DNA of 64,000 nucleotides, from the NCBI GenBank assembly GCA_041906305.1, contig JAYRJL010000001.1, forward strand, positions 1,178,001 through 1,242,000. The letters are read 5' to 3'. The position numbers and the translations under genes were made by a program. Positions within the stretch are counted from its first letter, which is position 1. Every line of letters begins with the position of its first letter. The notes below the pieces were generated by a model. The model saw only the letters and a list, made by a program, of their open reading frames with translations, was not told the origin of the DNA and searched no databases. Below are positions 56,182-64,000 of this stretch, piece by piece. The stretch comes from SHVZ01 sp041906305 (lineage in GTDB: Bacteria > Pseudomonadota > Alphaproteobacteria > SHVZ01).

Positions 56182-58521
56182 ATGGACGACTCCATCCAGT
56201 GGGGCGCGACGAAGTTCGGCGTCGGTCAGCCGGTGCCCCGCAACGAGGACCCGAAGCTGCTGCGCGGCGAGGGGCGATACACCGACGACGTCAGCCTCAA
56301 GAACCAGGCCTGGTGCGTCATCGTCCGCAGCCGCCATGCCCACGGCACGATCAAGAAGATCGATCTGTCGGAAGCGAAGAAGATGCCGGGCGTGCTCGGC
56401 GCCTGGACCGGCGAGGATCTGAACGCGGCGGGCTACGGCACGCTGAAGTGCGGCATCGCCTACAACAACCGCGATGGCAGCCCGATGAGGAAGCCGGAGC
56501 GTCGCTCGCTGGCGACCGGCAAGGTGCGCTACGTCGGCGATCCGGTCGCTTTCGTCGTGGCCGAGACCAAGTCTCAGGCGCGCGACGCGGCCGAGGCGGT
56601 CGAGGTCGACATCGACGCACTGCCGGCGGTGACCGATGCGCGCGAAGCCGCCAAGCCTGGCGCCCCGCAGCTGTTCGACGACGTGCCCGGCAACATCTCT
56701 CTCGACTGGCACTACGGCGAGGCGGACAAGGTCAAGGAAGCCTTCGCCAAGGCCGCGCATGTGACCAGGATCCCGCTCGTCAGCAACCGCATCGTCGTCA
56801 GCGCGATGGAGCCGCGTTCGGCCGTTGGGTCGTACGACAAGGCCTCGGGCCGATGGACCTTCCATGTCGGCAGCCAGGGCGTGTTCGGCTTCAAGAACTC
56901 GCTCGCCGACATCCTGAACGAGAAGCCGGAGAACATCCGTATCCTGACCGACAATGTCGGCGGATCCTTCGGCATGAAGGCCGGCATCTATCCCGAATAC
57001 GCCTGCATCCTGCATGCGGCGCGCCTTCTCGACCGCCCGGTCAAGTGGACCGACGACCGGTCCGAGAGCTTCCTTTCGGACTGTCACGGCCGCGACCACG
57101 ACTTCGAGGGCGAGCTGGCTCTCGACAAGGACGGTCGTTTCCTTGCCGTCCGCTTCACCGGCTACGCCAACATGGGAGCGGTGCTGAACACCGCCGGCCC
57201 GCTGATGGCGACGGTCAACATCGTGAAGAACTCGATCGGCGTCTATCGTACGCCGTTGATCGAGGTTGCGACCAAGTGCGTCATGACCAACACCGTGCCG
57301 ATCAACGCCTATCGCGGCGCCGGACGGCCGGAAGGCAACTACTTCATGGAGCGGCTGGTCTCGGCGGCCGCCGCCGAGATGGGCATCGATCAGGTCGAGA
57401 TCCGCAAGCGCAACCATATTGCGCCGGACCAGATCCCCTACAAGGCGCCGTCGGCGATGGAGTACGACTCCGGCGACTTCTCAGGCTTGCTGTCGAAGGC
57501 GGTCGCCGCGTCCGACTGGGCCGGCTTCGCCAAGCGCAAGGCCGAGAGCAAGGCGAGGGGCCTCCTTCGCGGCATCGGCATCGGCAACTACCTCGAAGTC
57601 ACTGCGCCCCAGGGCAAGGAGATGGGGGGCCTCCGTTTCGAGACGGACGGTAGCGTCACCATCGTCACCGGTACGCTCGATTACGGCCAGGGTCACTGGA
57701 CGCCGTTCGCCCAGGTGCTGGTCGACAAGCTCGGGATCCCCTTCGAGAAGATCAAGCTGCACCAGAACGACTCCGACCAGCTGATCGCCGGCGGCGGCAC
57801 CGGCGGCTCGCGCTCGGCGATGGCGAGCGGCGGCGCGATCATCGAGGCGGGCGACAAGGTCATCGAGAAGGGCAAGCAGGCCGCGGCTCATGTCCTGGAA
57901 GCGGCGGCGGCCGACATCGAGTTCGGCAAGGGACGCTTCACGATCGCCGGCACCGACCGCTCGATCGGCATCATGGAACTCGCCGACAAGCTGCGCACGA
58001 TGAAGCTTCCCGACGGCATCCCCGCGAGCCTCGACGTGAAGCTGGTGCACGACACCGCGCCCTCGGCCTTCCCCAACGGATGCCATGTCTGCGAGGTCGA
58101 GATCGATCCTGAGACCGGCCACGTGCAGGTGGTGAAGTACTCCTCGGTCAGCGACTTCGGAACGATCCTCAATCCTTTGATGGTCGCGGGGCAGACTCAT
58201 GGCGGCATCGTCCAGGGCATCGGCCAGGCGCTCTACGAGCGGACGGTCTTCGACAAGGACGGCCAGTTCCTGACCGGCTCCTACATGGACTACGCCCTGC
58301 CGCGGGCGGGCGATACCTGCGACATCGGCTTCGTCAGCCACCCGGTGCCGGCGACGACCAACGCGCTCGGCGCCAAGGGCTGCGGCGAGGCGGGTTGCGC
58401 CGGATCGCTCCCGGCGGTGATGAATGCGGTGGTCGACGCGCTCCGCGAGGTCGGGATCAAGTCGATGGACATGCCGGCGACGCCCGAGCGGGTTTGGCAG
58501 GCGATCCAGGCCGCACGGTAA
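56182..58521 (+). CDS. Xanthine dehydrogenase/CoxL-family molybdopterin-binding large subunit
   Basis: The 779-aa protein has the hydroxylase large-subunit domains: VGQPVPRNEDPKLLRGEGRY, a first domain to about residue 150, then the molybdopterin regions GGSFGMKAGIYPEYACILHA, AYRGAGRPEGNYFMERLVS, GTLDYGQGHWTPFAQVLVD and GAKGCGEAGCAGSLPAVMNA (catalytic Glu region). The AYRGAGR loop lacks the AYRCSFR of true CO dehydrogenase, so this is a general form II type. The iron-sulfur and FAD subunits that normally accompany it are absent on both sides. It probably hydroxylates an unknown organic substrate, perhaps linked to the adjacent gamma-glutamyltransferase-like protein. Confidence 0.93.
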   Translation: MDDSIQWGATKFGVGQPVPRNEDPKLLRGEGRYTDDVSLKNQAWCVIVRSRHAHGTIKKIDLSEAKKMPGVLGAWTGEDLNAAGYGTLKCGIAYNNRDGSPMRKPERRSLATGKVRYVGDPVAFVVAETKSQARDAAEAVEVDIDALPAVTDAREAAKPGAPQLFDDVPGNISLDWHYGEADKVKEAFAKAAHVTRIPLVSNRIVVSAMEPRSAVGSYDKASGRWTFHVGSQGVFGFKNSLADILNEKPENIRILTDNVGGSFGMKAGIYPEYACILHAARLLDRPVKWTDDRSESFLSDCHGRDHDFEGELALDKDGRFLAVRFTGYANMGAVLNTAGPLMATVNIVKNSIGVYRTPLIEVATKCVMTNTVPINAYRGAGRPEGNYFMERLVSAAAAEMGIDQVEIRKRNHIAPDQIPYKAPSAMEYDSGDFSGLLSKAVAASDWAGFAKRKAESKARGLLRGIGIGNYLEVTAPQGKEMGGLRFETDGSVTIVTGTLDYGQGHWTPFAQVLVDKLGIPFEKIKLHQNDSDQLIAGGGTGGSRSAMASGGAIIEAGDKVIEKGKQAAAHVLEAAAADIEFGKGRFTIAGTDRSIGIMELADKLRTMKLPDGIPASLDVKLVHDTAPSAFPNGCHVCEVEIDPETGHVQVVKYSSVSDFGTILNPLMVAGQTHGGIVQGIGQALYERTVFDKDGQFLTGSYMDYALPRAGDTCDIGFVSHPVPATTNALGAKGCGEAGCAGSLPAVMNAVVDALREVGIKSMDMPATPERVWQAIQAAR

Positions 58522-58547
58522 CGGGATAGGCGGGCGTCCGGTTCGCC

Positions 58548-58576
58548 TTGGTGGCGGGCCGGCGCCGCGCTATATC
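58548..58576 (+). promoter_or_regulatory. Putative promoter for a leaderless mRNA
   Basis: TTGGTG (58548-58553), a 17-bp spacer and TATATC (58571-58576) put the transcription start at about 58583, the A of the ATG of the following small gene. Confidence 0.5.
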
Positions 58577-58582
58577 TTGGAT

Positions 58583-58933
58583 ATGGACCCCCGGGACGAT
58601 ATCCGCCGCTGCTTTGCCGCCCTGCGCCGTTGGCTCGGGACGACCGAAGGGCGCACGCTCTTCCCGATTTTCCTGATCGCGATGGCCGGGCCGTTCGGCG
58701 AGATGCTGGATGTGACCCTATTCTTCGAGATGGAGGTCGAGCTTCTCGCGTCCGATCTCGGCCTCGAGGTCGTCTCCTCGCTCCTCGTCTACGGCTATCA
58801 GATCTTCTTCGCGCTGCTGGCGGCGATGATGGTGGTCGCCATCCCCTTCATGCTGCCGCTCGACGGGCCGACGCCGGTCCGTGCGCTTGCCTCGTGCCGC
58901 TCGAGCCGGCCGGTCAAGGTTCCGATCCGCTGA
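58583..58933 (+). CDS. Small membrane protein of unknown function
   Basis: A 116-aa protein from ATG 58583, with a charged N terminus (MDPRDDIRRCFAALRRWLG), two hydrophobic segments (LFPIFLIAMAGPFGEMLDV and YQIFFALLAAMMVVAIPFML) and a polar tail. No Shine-Dalgarno is visible; the promoter just upstream predicts a leaderless transcript. No family is recognised. The start is supported by the promoter; a longer frame runs antiphase into the previous gene. Confidence 0.6.
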   Translation: MDPRDDIRRCFAALRRWLGTTEGRTLFPIFLIAMAGPFGEMLDVTLFFEMEVELLASDLGLEVVSSLLVYGYQIFFALLAAMMVVAIPFMLPLDGPTPVRALASCRSSRPVKVPIR

Positions 58934-59008
58934 TTCCGATCGTCGTCTGAACCGCCGCGCGCCCGTCAGGGCGCCGCGGCTCGTTCCCTTTTGGATCGGA
59001 GTCTCGTC

Positions 59009-59911
59009 ATGGAACTGTTTTCCGCCGAATTCCTGTCGGCGCTCGTCGCCATCATCCTTCTCGATTTCGTGCTGGCCGGCGACAACGCGCTGGTCATCGG
59101 TCTCGCCGCCCGCAAGGTGCCGAAGCATCGCCAGAACACGGTGATCCTCTGGGGCACGCTCGGCGCCATCGCCGTGCGTGTCGCCATGACGCTCGGTGTG
59201 TACTGGCTGCTGAAGGTTCCTGGATTGATGCTGATCGGCGGTGCCGCGCTGATCTGGATCGCACGCCGGCTGCTGCAACCCGACCAGGACTCGGGCCACA
59301 GCATCACTGCCGCCGCCTCGGTCGGCGCTGCGGTCCGTACCATCATCATCGCCGACACGGTGATGGGTGTGGACAACGCGCTCGCCATCGGTGCGATGGC
59401 GCGCGAGAGCGTGCTGCTGATCGTCCTCGGCCTCGCGATCACCGTGCCGATCATCGTCTGGGGCAGCCGCCTCGTGCTGGCGATGGTCGGGCGCTTCCCC
59501 TCGATCATCCTGCTGGCCGGGGGCGTTCTCGCCTGGACCGCGGCCAAGATGATCTTCGAGGAGCAGCTGCTGAAGGGCCTGCTCACCCACGGCCCGGCGC
59601 TGGAGGGCATGCTGACGGTGCTGATCTTCGCGATCGCGCTCTCGCCGTGGTTCGAGAGCCGGATGAGCCCGAAGTTCAAGCCGCTGACCGTGGTGTTGCC
59701 TTGCCTGTTCATCTGGCTGCTCGCCTTCGAGGTGATCGAAGGCCTCACCGGGCTTCAGGTGGCCTATCTCGAGGCCTTCTCGGTCCCTGAGGCGGGACTT
59801 CAGTTCGTCCGCTGGGTCGGCTGGATTCCTCTCGCCTCGCTCGGTCTCTGGATCTCCGAGCGGCGGGGCAAGTCGAAGCAACCTGCCGGTGCTGCGATGC
59901 CGGCGCGCTGA
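59009..59911 (+). CDS. TerC-family integral membrane protein (YjbE-like)
   Basis: The 300-aa protein has about eight membrane segments with the paired acidic motifs of TerC proteins: LLDFVLAGDNALVIGLAAR near 17-35 and IADTVMGVDNALAIGAMA in the middle. The C-terminal LFIWLLAFEVIEGLTGLQV is hydrophobic. Relatives export manganese or take part in metal loading of secreted enzymes. The 75-nt gap upstream shows no manganese riboswitch. The start is ATG 59009; a TTG at 58991 is an alternative. Confidence 0.92.
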   Translation: MELFSAEFLSALVAIILLDFVLAGDNALVIGLAARKVPKHRQNTVILWGTLGAIAVRVAMTLGVYWLLKVPGLMLIGGAALIWIARRLLQPDQDSGHSITAAASVGAAVRTIIIADTVMGVDNALAIGAMARESVLLIVLGLAITVPIIVWGSRLVLAMVGRFPSIILLAGGVLAWTAAKMIFEEQLLKGLLTHGPALEGMLTVLIFAIALSPWFESRMSPKFKPLTVVLPCLFIWLLAFEVIEGLTGLQVAYLEAFSVPEAGLQFVRWVGWIPLASLGLWISERRGKSKQPAGAAMPAR

Positions 59912-59988
59912 CCTGAAGGTTCCGGTATTGGCGCGGGTCGGGCGGCTGTGCTTTCCTGGGTTTTCCAAGGAGAGACCCAGGAGAGATC

Positions 59989-61584
59989 ATGCTCATACGT
60001 TCAGCCGCCCGGCTCGTCGCCACCGCCCTCGTCGCGGCGCCGCTGGCGGCCGTGGCGAAGACGCCAGCCGATACCCTGGTGATCGCCTGGGCGCTCGACC
60101 CTGTGATCGGCATGGACCCCGGCCAGGTCGCCGAGTTCAACGCGAATGAGTTCCTGAACAACATCTGCGACCCGCTGGTCTTCCAGGACTACACGGACTC
60201 GTCGAAGCTCGTGCCGGGCATCGCCGAAAGCTGGCAGGCTGCCGCCGACGGCAACTCGATCACCTTCAAGATCCGCGCCGGCCTCAAGCATCCGTCGGGC
60301 AACCCGGTGACGGCGAAGGACGCCGAGTGGTCGCTCCGCCGCGTGATGAAGATCAACTTCGCGCCGGCCGGCACGCTGAAGCAGTGGGGCTATACGCCGG
60401 AAACCTTCGACAGCATGGTCCAGGCGACCGACGACCGCACGCTGGTCGTCAAGCTGCCGAAGCCCTATCCGACGGATCTCCTCATCTCGGCGCTATTCAC
60501 CGGCGGCATGGGCATGGTTCTCGACTCGGTCGAGGCGATGAAGAACGCGAAGGGCGAAGATCAGGCGAACGGCTGGCTCAAGACCAACACCGCTTGCGTC
60601 GGCGCCTATCGGATGCGCAGCTGGGCCGCCAACGACACGATGATTCTCGAAGCCAACCCCGGCTACTGGCGCGGCGAGCCGAAGCTGAAGCGCGTCATCA
60701 TCCGCCATGTGCCGGAATCCGGCGCTCAGCGGTTGATGCTGGAGAAGGGGGACGCCGACATCGCGCGCATCCTTAACGCCCAGGATCTCGAAGGGGCGCT
60801 GAAGCATCCCGACGTGCACCAGTTCCAGGTGGCGCTGCATCACTTCTGGTACCTGGCGATGAACGCCTCGGATCCGATCCTTTCCAACGTCAAGGTCCGC
60901 CAGGCCTTCAAGCACCTCATCAACAACGAGGAGCTGGAGCGGACACTGATGAAGGACCGGGGCACCGCGCGTCAGAGCCTGGTTCCTCTGGGCGCGTTCG
61001 GCGCGCTGTCCAAGGCCGAGGGCCTGCCCTTCAAGCCCGATGTCGAGGCGGCGAAGAAGCTGCTGGCCGAGGCGGGGTACCCGAACGGCTTCAGCCTGAA
61101 GCTGATCCACACCTCGAACTCGCCGCAGCTCGAGCTCGGCCAGTACATCCAGGGGCAGGCCGCCAAGGCCGGCATCAAGATCGACATCGAGGCCGGCGCC
61201 GGCGCGGTCACCATCAACCGCAGTCGCGCCCGCGACTACCAGCTGGTGCTGACCGGCTGGGCAGCCGCGTATCCGGATGCGGACGCGATGGTCTCCCTCT
61301 TCGCGGTGAATCCCGATAACCGCAAGGAGGCGAACCTGGTCGGCTATCCCTCGTGGATCTCGGCCTGGCAGGACACGGGCCTCAACGCTCTCGCCGATCA
61401 GGCCCGCATGGAGCGTGATCCGGCCAAGCGCGCCGATCTCTACAAGCAGATCCAGCTGAAGCACATGGCCGAAGGGCCGCAGGCGTTCATCACCCAGTCG
61501 GTGAGCAATCTCGCGGCCAACAAGCAGCTGAAGGACATCAAGCAGAACAGCTTCCGCGTCTGGTACGCGACGGCCACGAAGTAG
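59989..61584 (+). CDS. ABC transporter substrate-binding protein, family 5 (peptide type)
   Basis: The 531-aa secreted protein has signal peptide LIRSAARLVATALVAAPLAA. Family-5 blocks are LVPGIAESWQAAADGNSITF, KIRAGLKHPSGNPVTAKDAE, GAYRMRSWAANDTMILEANP and VRQAFKHLINNEELERTLMK. No transporter partners are adjacent. The leader contains AGGAGAGA twice (from 59961 and 59976), the second 5 nt before the ATG, and CCTGGG/CCCAGG arms that could fold across the first. Confidence 0.94.
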   Translation: MLIRSAARLVATALVAAPLAAVAKTPADTLVIAWALDPVIGMDPGQVAEFNANEFLNNICDPLVFQDYTDSSKLVPGIAESWQAAADGNSITFKIRAGLKHPSGNPVTAKDAEWSLRRVMKINFAPAGTLKQWGYTPETFDSMVQATDDRTLVVKLPKPYPTDLLISALFTGGMGMVLDSVEAMKNAKGEDQANGWLKTNTACVGAYRMRSWAANDTMILEANPGYWRGEPKLKRVIIRHVPESGAQRLMLEKGDADIARILNAQDLEGALKHPDVHQFQVALHHFWYLAMNASDPILSNVKVRQAFKHLINNEELERTLMKDRGTARQSLVPLGAFGALSKAEGLPFKPDVEAAKKLLAEAGYPNGFSLKLIHTSNSPQLELGQYIQGQAAKAGIKIDIEAGAGAVTINRSRARDYQLVLTGWAAAYPDADAMVSLFAVNPDNRKEANLVGYPSWISAWQDTGLNALADQARMERDPAKRADLYKQIQLKHMAEGPQAFITQSVSNLAANKQLKDIKQNSFRVWYATATK

Positions 61585-61596
61585 CCATTGCCGTCA

Positions 61597-61624
61597 CCTC
61601 CCTCGGGCTCCGGCCCGGGGGAGG
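61597..61624 (+). terminator. Hairpin after the peptide-binding gene
   Basis: CCTCCC (61597-61602) pairs with GGGAGG (61619-61624) and CGGGC with GCCCG inside, giving a strong GC stem 12 nt after the stop. No clear U-run follows. The remainder of 61625-61794 shows no gene. Confidence 0.55.
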
Positions 61625-61794
61625 ATTCCAGCCGGACTTGCTGCGCGTCGCGGCGGCAGTTTTCGGATGCAAAAAATGTGGCCGCGCGGATCGTGTACGC
61701 GGCCGGCCGCTGATCGAGGCATTCGCGATCAAGCCCGCACGATTGGACAATTTTCACGGTTTGCCGCGACAAGGTGGCGAGCGTCGGATCGATG

Positions 61795-61823
61795 TTGCCT
61801 CGGTCAAGGACTAGACCGATAGT
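61795..61823 (+). promoter_or_regulatory. Putative promoter of the aminotransferase gene
   Basis: TTGCCT (61795-61800), a 17-bp spacer and GATAGT (61818-61823) predict a start near 61830, before GTG 61836 and ATG 61866. Confidence 0.45.
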
Positions 61824-61865
61824 CGCAACCCCGCCGTGCAGGCCCTTCCTTCGAGCGAGTTCGTC

Positions 61866-63038
61866 ATGACCGTGATGCGTGGCCGTCAGTTCTTCCAGAA
61901 CCCGGGTCCGACCAACATTCCCGATCGCATCCTCCGTGCGATGGATCGCGCGTCGATGGACTTCATGGGCAAGGACTTCGCCGAGATCGCGGACTTCTGC
62001 TTCGACGGCCTCAAGCGCGTCTTCAAGACCAAGCAGACGATGTTCGTCTACGCCTCCAACGGTCACGGCGCCTGGGAGGCGGCGGTCGTCAACCTGTTCT
62101 CGCCCGGCGACAAGGTGCTGGTGCTGGAGACCGGGCGCTTCTCGGCCTCGTGGGGCGAGATGGCGAAGGCCTACGGCCTCGAGGTCGAGACGCTGAACTT
62201 CGACTGGCGGATGGGCGTGGAGCCGGCGAAGGTCGAGGAGCGCCTCAAGAAAGACACCGCCCGCGAGATCCGCGGCATCCTGCTCGTCCACAACGAGACG
62301 GCGACCGGAGTCGCCCACCCCGTTGCCGAGGTCCGCAAGGCGATCGACCGCGCCGGCCATCCCGGCCTCTTCCTCTCGGACACGATCTCCTCGCTGGGAT
62401 CGATCGACTTCCGGATGGACGAGTGGAAGGTCGACGTCGCCGTCGGCGGTTCGCAGAAGGGCCTCATGCTGCCGATCGGCATGGGCTTCACCGGGGTCAG
62501 CAAGAAGGCGCTGGACGCGACCCAGTCGGCGACCTTGCCGCGCGCCTATTTCGACTGGCGCCTGATGCTCGGCCGCCAGCCGCAGAAGTTCCCCGGCACC
62601 GCGCCGGTGCACCACTTCTACGGCCTGGCCGAGGCGATCAGGATGCTGGACGAGGAGGGGCTCGACAACGTCTTCGCCCGCCACCGTCGCCTCGCCGATG
62701 CTACCCGCGCGGCGGTCCGCGTCTGGGGCGAGGAGGGGAGCATGGAGCTCTTCTGCCAGAACGAGAAGCTCTACTCGGATTCGGTCACCGCGATCCTGAT
62801 GAAGCCCGGCATCGATGCCGAGAAGGTTCGCCAGGCCGCGCTCGACCACTACAACGTCTCGCTCGGCGGCGGCCTCGACAATCTCAAGGGCAAGGTCTTC
62901 CGCATCGGCCACATGGGCGACCTCAACGAGCCGATGCTGCTGGGTGCGCTGGCCGCGGTCGAGATGTCGTTCAAGACCGCCGGCATTCCCTACCGCAAGG
63001 GCGGCGTCGACGCGGCGATGGCGAAGCTCGCCCGCTGA
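61866..63038 (+). CDS. Class V PLP-dependent aminotransferase (alanine/serine-glyoxylate type)
   Basis: The 390-aa protein from ATG 61866 begins RGRQFFQNPGPTNIPDRILR, the usual start of this family. The PLP lysine lies in VAVGGSQKGLMLPIGMGF, and VYASNGHGAWEAAVVNLFSP is the cofactor-phosphate region. It moves amino groups to glyoxylate, from alanine or serine, in glycine/serine metabolism. An in-frame GTG at 61836 would add ten residues and lies near the predicted transcription start; the ATG fits the family better. Its stop overlaps the HAD gene start (TGATG). Confidence 0.92.
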   Translation: MTVMRGRQFFQNPGPTNIPDRILRAMDRASMDFMGKDFAEIADFCFDGLKRVFKTKQTMFVYASNGHGAWEAAVVNLFSPGDKVLVLETGRFSASWGEMAKAYGLEVETLNFDWRMGVEPAKVEERLKKDTAREIRGILLVHNETATGVAHPVAEVRKAIDRAGHPGLFLSDTISSLGSIDFRMDEWKVDVAVGGSQKGLMLPIGMGFTGVSKKALDATQSATLPRAYFDWRLMLGRQPQKFPGTAPVHHFYGLAEAIRMLDEEGLDNVFARHRRLADATRAAVRVWGEEGSMELFCQNEKLYSDSVTAILMKPGIDAEKVRQAALDHYNVSLGGGLDNLKGKVFRIGHMGDLNEPMLLGALAAVEMSFKTAGIPYRKGGVDAAMAKLAR

Positions 63039-63724
63039 TGAGCCTTCAGCGTACGCCTGACCTGGTCATCTTCGACTGCGACGGGGTGCTGATCGACAGC
63101 GAGATCCTCTATTGCCGGATCGACGCCGAGGAGTTCACGCGCGGCGGCTATCCGATCTCGGCGAACGAGTTCGCGCGGAAGTTCGTCGGCATCACCTTCG
63201 ACAAGACGTTGAAGATCGCGGCCGAGGAGCTCGGGCGCCCGCTTCCAGACGAGGTCGCGATCCGGGTGAACGAACGGGTCAGGACCGTGATCCCGGCCGA
63301 GCTCAGGGCGGTCAAGGGAATCGCCGCGCTGCTCGACCGGATCGGCCTGCCGTTCTGCGTCGCCTCCAATACCGAGACCGAGCGGCTGCGGTGGAACCTC
63401 GAGATCGCCGGCCTCCTGCATCGCTTCGACCCTCATGTCTACAGCGCCAAGATGGTCGCGCGCGGCAAGCCGGCGCCCGATCTCTTCTGGCACGCGGCCG
63501 GGCAGTTCGGCGTCCCGCCGGAGCGCTGCCTGGTGATAGAGGACTCGACGGTCGGGGTCGGCGCGGCGGTGGCCGCCGGCATGCCGGTCCTGGGATTCGT
63601 CGGCGGCGAGCACTGCTGGCCCGAGCTCGGGGACCAGCTTCGGGGCGCGGGGGCCTTCGACGTCGCTTCGACCTGCGACGACATCCATGCCGTCCTGGCG
63701 AAGGCGGCGATAGCGGCGCCCTGA
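63038..63724 (+). CDS. HAD-superfamily phosphatase
   Basis: The 228-aa protein has catalytic motif I LVIFDCDGVLIDSE, motif II VASNTETERL, the motif III lysine in ARGKPAPDLF, and motif IV VIEDSTVGVGAAVAAGM. A helical cap lies between motifs I and II. It belongs to the phosphoglycolate phosphatase/beta-phosphoglucomutase-like subgroup. Coupling to a glyoxylate aminotransferase makes phosphoglycolate an attractive substrate, but this is inference. Confidence 0.92.
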   Translation: MSLQRTPDLVIFDCDGVLIDSEILYCRIDAEEFTRGGYPISANEFARKFVGITFDKTLKIAAEELGRPLPDEVAIRVNERVRTVIPAELRAVKGIAALLDRIGLPFCVASNTETERLRWNLEIAGLLHRFDPHVYSAKMVARGKPAPDLFWHAAGQFGVPPERCLVIEDSTVGVGAAVAAGMPVLGFVGGEHCWPELGDQLRGAGAFDVASTCDDIHAVLAKAAIAAP

Positions 63725-63730
63725 ACGGGT

Positions 63731-63759
63731 TTGCACCGCGCTTCCGGCGGTCCTAGCCT
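63731..63759 (+). promoter_or_regulatory. Putative promoter of the pentapeptide-repeat gene
   Basis: TTGCAC (63731-63736), a 17-bp spacer and TAGCCT (63754-63759) predict a start near 63766, four bases before the ATG. Confidence 0.5.
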
Positions 63760-63769
63760 TGGCAATGTC

Positions 63770-64000
63770 ATGAGCGAACCCGGCCACACGCAGCGCATCG
63801 ACGACGAGGAGATCCGCGAGCTGATCTCCGGTCTTCGCATCGGCTCTGTCCGCCAGCTTCCGGACCTGACCGGGATCAACCTCTCCGGCCTCGACCTCGA
63901 GGCGTTGCCCCTCAAGAAGGCGCGGCTCTGCAACGCGGATCTCCGCCGGACCAGGCTGGTGCGGGCCAACCTGGTGGAAGCCGACCTCTCGGGGGCCGAT
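63770..64000 (+). CDS. Pentapeptide-repeat protein, N-terminal part
   Basis: The first 77 codons lie in the window and the frame is open at its right edge. After a charged N terminus (MSEPGHTQRIDDEEIRELIS) the sequence enters A(D/N)LxX repeats: GINLSGLDLE, CNADLRRTRLVRANLVEADL, SGAD. Such repeats form a right-handed quadrilateral beta-helix. Functions vary and cannot be set from the fragment. The start has no Shine-Dalgarno and a promoter just upstream, suggesting a near-leaderless mRNA. Confidence 0.8.
   Translation, partial: MSEPGHTQRIDDEEIRELISGLRIGSVRQLPDLTGINLSGLDLEALPLKKARLCNADLRRTRLVRANLVEADLSGAD

Noticed and set aside
58934..59008. Manganese (yybP-ykoY) riboswitch before the TerC-family gene
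   Set aside because: Such elements often precede TerC genes, but the 75-nt gap lacks the conserved loops and is too short.

Overview
The window is a high-GC chromosomal segment that reads as housekeeping DNA of a free-living alphaproteobacterium. The evidence is the gene orders (ffs-dnaX-ybaB-recR; mutY-DUF721-dsbA-smc; def-fmt-truA beside dapD-dapE; a nine-gene ccm operon), the alphaproteobacterial 16S rRNA, phosphatidylcholine synthase, and many TRAP and ABC solute-binding proteins. I do not name a genus. I see no prophage, plasmid backbone, insertion sequence or CRISPR array.

Layout. 0-1.8 kb: tyrosine/homogentisate catabolism (hmgA start, hppD with a 1-nt frameshift) divergent from a MarR regulator across a compact shared promoter/operator. 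1.8-4.7 kb: SRP RNA, dnaX, ybaB, recR. 4.7-9.7 kb: a lipoprotein, tRNA-Arg, a decayed histidine-kinase fragment, then corA, a class III CoA-transferase and a D-2-hydroxyacid dehydrogenase in one minus-strand group. 9.8-13.8 kb: TRAP transporter dctPQM followed by a TAXI-type binding protein. 13.8-21.2 kb: purH, mutY, DUF721, dsbA-like, smc. 21.2-23.4 kb: nitroreductase and an orphan peptide-binding protein. 23.5-30.3 kb: complete cytochrome c maturation operon ccmABCDEFGHI, minus strand. 30.5-33.5 kb: PAS-GAF-GGDEF protein coupled to a DUF2336 protein. 33.6-39.6 kb: dapD, dapE and a membrane protein on plus; def, fmt, truA and a YcaQ-like glycosylase on minus. 39.6-45.1 kb: rmuC, glycerophosphodiesterase, nucleotidyltransferase, tRNA-Ala(CGC), pcs, HMG-CoA lyase, DUF1489, lipoprotein. 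45.1-50.7 kb: one complete rRNA operon (16S-Ile-Ala-23S-5S-fMet) with promoter, boxA, processing stems and terminator. 50.7-64 kb: a gene-poor gap, two more orphan peptide-binding proteins, zwf, a gamma-glutamyltransferase-like protein, an orphan molybdopterin hydroxylase large subunit, a TerC-family protein, an aminotransferase, a HAD phosphatase and the start of a pentapeptide-repeat gene.

How the parts work together. The first genes degrade 4-hydroxyphenylpyruvate through homogentisate. The ccm operon matures c-type cytochromes, so respiration uses them. dapD/dapE supply diaminopimelate and lysine. def and fmt handle N-formylmethionine, with initiator tRNA at the end of the rRNA operon. 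Five secreted binding proteins point to scavenging of organic acids and peptides. Putative promoters here repeatedly show TTGnnn, a 17-bp spacer and an AT-rich or TAGnnT -10; several put the transcription start at or within a few bases of the start codon.

No clearly new system was found. The points best worth checking are the hppD frameshift, the overlapping hppD/MarR control region, the terminator-like hairpin next to ccmA, the hairpin that may hide the zwf ribosome binding site, and the eroded sequences at 6.2-6.5 kb and 50.75-51.3 kb.
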